Shown: positions 42,599-44,892 of the stretch, in pieces
Numbering within the stretch: position 1 is the first letter of the stretch
Layout: each line of letters starts with the position of its first letter
From: Halalkalibacter okhensis
Lineage (GTDB): Bacteria; Bacillota; Bacilli; Bacillales; Bacillaceae_D
Reading direction: 5' to 3'
DNA: 44,892 nucleotides
Assembly: GCF_000787375.1 (NCBI RefSeq)
Contig: NZ_JRJU01000035.1
Span: forward strand, 1-44,892
Notes under the pieces: model-generated
Database searches by the model: none
Told to the model about the DNA's origin: nothing
Seen by the model: the letters and a program-made list of their open reading frames with translations, nothing else
Program-made: the position numbers and the translations under genes

Positions 42599-43685
42599 AT
42601 TATCAAAACCTAATATCAAAATTGAGGATTTTTTTGATGAGTTACTTGCTAATAGGCAAAGTGTTGCTGGGAAGTTTAGGCTTGGTAGAATAAAATCAAT
42701 AAAAAGTGACTTAATAGAAAAAGAAGTTCAATATAATTTTGTAGCAAATGAAGATAGAAATGAACTACATCAAATAGTTCCCACTCAAATAATAGAAATT
42801 CCTAGAGATACTCCTGTATTACAGTTTTTTAATTTTCCTAATACTATAGCCAAAAACAGATTACTAGAGAAATTAAGAGACTATAAGTTAATTGATTTTA
42901 TTGATCCAACTCAAACCAAAAATTCAATCCTCGAACAATTACAAGTAGTAAAGTTAAATCATTTAGATAGTATTTTATCTGCTGGAGAAGATTTATATAA
43001 TTATATTAGATATGTAGATAAAAATGTTATGAAAGAAGCATATGAAGATTATTTAGTAAAAGATAGTGATGGGATAGGGAGAGACATTTATGATGAATTA
43101 ATGTTACTTGCCGATGATGGCATCTGTCCTTATTGTTTAATAGGAAATGTCACTACATTAGATCACTATCTCCCAAAGGCAAACTATATTAACTATGCAA
43201 TAACTCCGATTAATTTAATCCCAAGTTGTATAGATTGTAACACTAATAAGTCTGATGAAATCTATGATACTGAAGAAAAATTGTTGATAAATTCATATTT
43301 TGAAGATATTACAAGTATAGATTGGTTAGAAGCGGAAGTAGTAGAGGCATTTCCTATAACATTTAAATTTAATATAAATAGTACTTTGAGAAGTTCAATA
43401 TTGCGAAGTAGATTAGAGCGTCATTTTTCGAAGTTGGAATTAGACTCGAGATATGGGAAGGCTGCTAGTAGGGTATTTAGGATACGGGTAAAAAGTATTG
43501 TTACTGATTACTTATCTGGAGGTCTAGAAGCAGTTCAAGAAAAATTAGAAAGTGATAAATCTTCAGCGGAGTTTTTAAATTTAAATTCAATAGAAGCTAA
43601 GGTATATGAGAGTTTATTAAATTCTAATTGGTTTATGCGAGAAGACACTATAGAAAGTATTATTGCATACTATGAATTGAGTTAA
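42588..43685 (+). CDS. HNH endonuclease, PtuB-like effector
   Basis: A 365-residue protein. An N-terminal region of about 175 residues without a recognisable motif is followed by an HNH zinc nuclease: CPYC (180-183), LDHYLPK (191-197, catalytic His), N209 and CIDCNTNKSD (214-223, second metal pair). The C-terminal 130 residues are helical. The first ATG overlaps the ATPase gene by 11 nt; the next ATG (42591) is equally possible. The ATPase+HNH pair is the Septu arrangement, in which the ATPase complex controls DNA or RNA cleavage by the HNH subunit. The N-terminal extension makes this protein longer than the PtuB proteins I know. Confidence 0.8.
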   Translation: MMYKLSKPNIKIEDFFDELLANRQSVAGKFRLGRIKSIKSDLIEKEVQYNFVANEDRNELHQIVPTQIIEIPRDTPVLQFFNFPNTIAKNRLLEKLRDYKLIDFIDPTQTKNSILEQLQVVKLNHLDSILSAGEDLYNYIRYVDKNVMKEAYEDYLVKDSDGIGRDIYDELMLLADDGICPYCLIGNVTTLDHYLPKANYINYAITPINLIPSCIDCNTNKSDEIYDTEEKLLINSYFEDITSIDWLEAEVVEAFPITFKFNINSTLRSSILRSRLERHFSKLELDSRYGKAASRVFRIRVKSIVTDYLSGGLEAVQEKLESDKSSAEFLNLNSIEAKVYESLLNSNWFMREDTIESIIAYYELS

Positions 43686-43762
43686 ATATACATCTGGCTG
43701 TTGTACATAAAATAAATTTATTTAAGTTGAAAATAGGTGATTCCACTACATCTTCTTTAAAT

Positions 43763-43803
43763 TGTCCATGCCCAGCACACACGGCATGTGGAGTGTGTGG
43801 ACA
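43763..43803. other. Imperfect inverted repeat downstream of the HNH gene
   Basis: TGTCCA...CACAC pairs with GTGTG...TGGACA, and CCATGC/GCATGTGG pair inside it. It is GC-rich compared with the island. The T run is poor, so it may be an operon-end structure or a recombination site. Confidence 0.45.
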
Positions 43804-43826
43804 TTGGTGATGATTTCTGTTTTAAA

Positions 43827-43918
43827 TTGCTAACATTTTGCTAACGCAATCCCATAAAAAACGGTAAATCCCCGTTAAAGATGTTACAGTCAACAATATC
43901 CAAAACGTTGATTTACCG
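43827..43918. repeat. Right-edge motif cluster of the island
   Basis: TTGCTAAC occurs at 43827-43834 and 43838-43845 (also at 35782-35789 and 44034-44041). CGGTAAATC (43862-43870) is inverted as GATTTACCG (43910-43918). GCTAACGCA, ACGGTAAAT and CGTTAA also occur near the left edge at 35972, 36013 and 35986. The paired words at both ends fit integrase or excisionase arm sites. Confidence 0.5.
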
Positions 43919-43964
43919 CAATTTTTGCACCTCTTGTTAACGATATTACACACTCAAAACTTAC

Positions 43965-44105
43965 GGGCGGCATGATGTAACCTGCCCCTCAAACCCTTGG
44001 TATAAAAGGATTTGTTAGTAAGGTGAGAGTGGTTTGCTAACATTGAGGATATTAACGGAGGCTTCTCATAAGTTCAGTGAACTTTTGAGAGGCTTCTTTT
44101 TTCAT
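43965..44105. repeat. Right copy of the groEL-end direct repeat (attR-like)
   Basis: GGGCGGCATGATGT (43965-43978) equals the last groEL bases at 35725-35738; upstream of it the two loci are unrelated. CTCAAACCCTTG, TTTGCTAAC and the terminator hairpin AGGCTTCTCAT...AACTTTTGAGA (44059-44090, then a T run) follow as in the left copy, but about a third of the bases between differ. It is the downstream flank of a groEL gene without the gene, so an insertion happened at the groEL end. Confidence 0.75.
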
Positions 44106-44858
44106 TTCTTGGGTTACGTGGAGATATACATTTTTCGTAATTTGATCGTCGGTATGACCGAGACGATCCATGATTTGTTCGAGTGAAACCCTCGCTTCAG
44201 CAAGAAGTGAGGTATGAGTGTGTCGCAAAGAGTGCGGTGTTAACTCTTCATTTAGGTCAGCGATAGTAAGCAGCCTTTTCATACGGTCTCGAACGTTTTT
44301 TATCACAATAGGATAACCGAACTGTCGCTCCATCTTTGCAAAGATAAAGTCTTTATTGTAGTAGTCGTCACCTAGTCGCTTTGTTACTTGATTCTGAACG
44401 TCTTTGTGGTCTTTTAAAGCTTGAATAGCCTCTTCGTCTATGACAACTTTCCGTCTAGACTTTCGAGTTTTTGGTGGGACCAATTGATACTCAACGGTAT
44501 TGTTATTGGGATTATAATACGTTTTGGTTATGCTTATCGTTTGGTTTATAAAGTCTATATCCCTCCATTTGAGAGCAACTAACTCTCCGACCCTTATTCC
44601 TGTATAGGCTAGGATTAAAAACGCCAAATAATCATGTTCAAGCCCATGTTGTTTAGCTGTTTCTAAAAACAAGGCAAGTTCTTCTTTTTCAAGGTAATTT
44701 GGAACTTCCTCTTCTTCAAGTTGTTCAATTGTCTTCTTGTCCTTTTTAACGTAAGCAAATTCAGTCGGATCCTTCTTAATAAGCTCGAGTTCTAAAGCTT
44801 TTTGAAAAATGTAGGGAGCATCATAATAGCGATCATAGTCAGTGTCCCAATTGGTTTT
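44052..44858 (-). pseudogene. Tyrosine recombinase (phage/ICE-type integrase), N-terminal part broken
   Basis: The catalytic domain is complete: AYTGIRVGELVALKW (box I Arg), HSLRHTHTSLL (HxxR), LGHTDDQITKNVYLHVT (His and nucleophile Tyr). The frame stays open upstream through LEKEELALF, EEEEVPNYL and IFQKALELELIKKDP to a TAA at 44861-44859. No ATG or GTG start lies in it. A run of six A's at 44855-44860 could hide a one-base deletion, since another frame (FRPAKK) is open before it. The N-terminus is therefore frameshifted, truncated or joined to foreign sequence. The last 15 codons form the repeated terminator hairpin. The gene faces groEL and belongs to an element continuing to the right. 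Confidence 0.75.
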
Positions 44859-44892
44859 TTAGCAGGTCTAAAGAAAAACAGTGGAATCGACT

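Noticed and set aside
43763-43803. Strong terminator of the ATPase-HNH operon
   Set aside because: The stem is imperfect and no T run follows; kept only as an inverted repeat.

Overview
The window looks like a chromosome segment of a low-GC Gram-positive bacterium of the Bacillaceae. The main evidence is gene order. thiL-tsaE-tsaB-rimI-tsaD, an ABC-F ATPase (ydiF type), rex, tatA-tatC, ydiK-ydiL and groES-groEL follow the order known from the ydi-groE region of Bacillus subtilis. Strong AGGAGG-type ribosome binding sites, several TTG/GTG starts, a ydaO-type c-di-AMP riboswitch and a perfect CIRCE operator agree with this. I cannot name the species.

Layout. 0-10 kb: a RimL-like acetyltransferase; a ktrAB potassium-uptake operon behind a c-di-AMP riboswitch; an alpha/beta hydrolase; an ECF sigma/anti-sigma pair with a recognisable autoregulatory promoter; DedA; MgtE behind a long structured leader I cannot assign; a two-gene fluoride channel (crcB1-crcB2); and a Cys/Met-metabolism PLP enzyme. 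10.4-11.1 kb: a 5S rRNA gene without 16S/23S, a duplicated stub of an initiator tRNA, the intact tRNA-fMet, a 20-bp tandem repeat and a long palindrome. 11.2-14.8 kb: thiL and the t6A tRNA-modification genes. A cluster of DnaA boxes follows at 14.97-15.14 kb. 15.2-24.8 kb: a block not in the B. subtilis order. It holds a large secreted/membrane protein of unknown function, a metallophosphoesterase, a complete glycerol-3-phosphate/glycerophosphodiester-type ABC importer with a glycerophosphodiester phosphodiesterase, and a secreted metallo-beta-lactamase-fold hydrolase. 25.1-35.7 kb: ydiF, rex, tatAC, two tandem DoxX genes with a Rex-like operator, an MFS exporter, ydiK-ydiL and groESL.

35.7-44.1 kb is an accessory defence island inserted exactly at the 3' end of groEL. 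The last 14 bp around the groEL stop region, and a diverged copy of the groEL terminator region, recur at 43965-44105, so the island is bracketed by direct repeats like attL/attR. Inside are a decayed divergent gene, a Gabija-like pair (OLD-family ATPase/TOPRIM nuclease plus UvrD-like helicase), the frameshifted first ~45 codons of a type I methylase hsdM, a decayed small gene, and an AAA-type ATPase with a long extra N-terminal domain followed by an HNH nuclease (Septu-like logic). Beyond the right repeat lies a tyrosine recombinase whose N-terminal part is broken and whose last codons lie within the repeated terminator. The island has no integrase of its own between the repeats. It looks like one of at least two tandem insertions at groEL.

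The most novel candidates are the ATPase-HNH pair with its unusual N-terminal domain and apparent ATT start, the groEL-terminator integration site, the extra-oriC DnaA-box cluster, and the unassigned mgtE leader.
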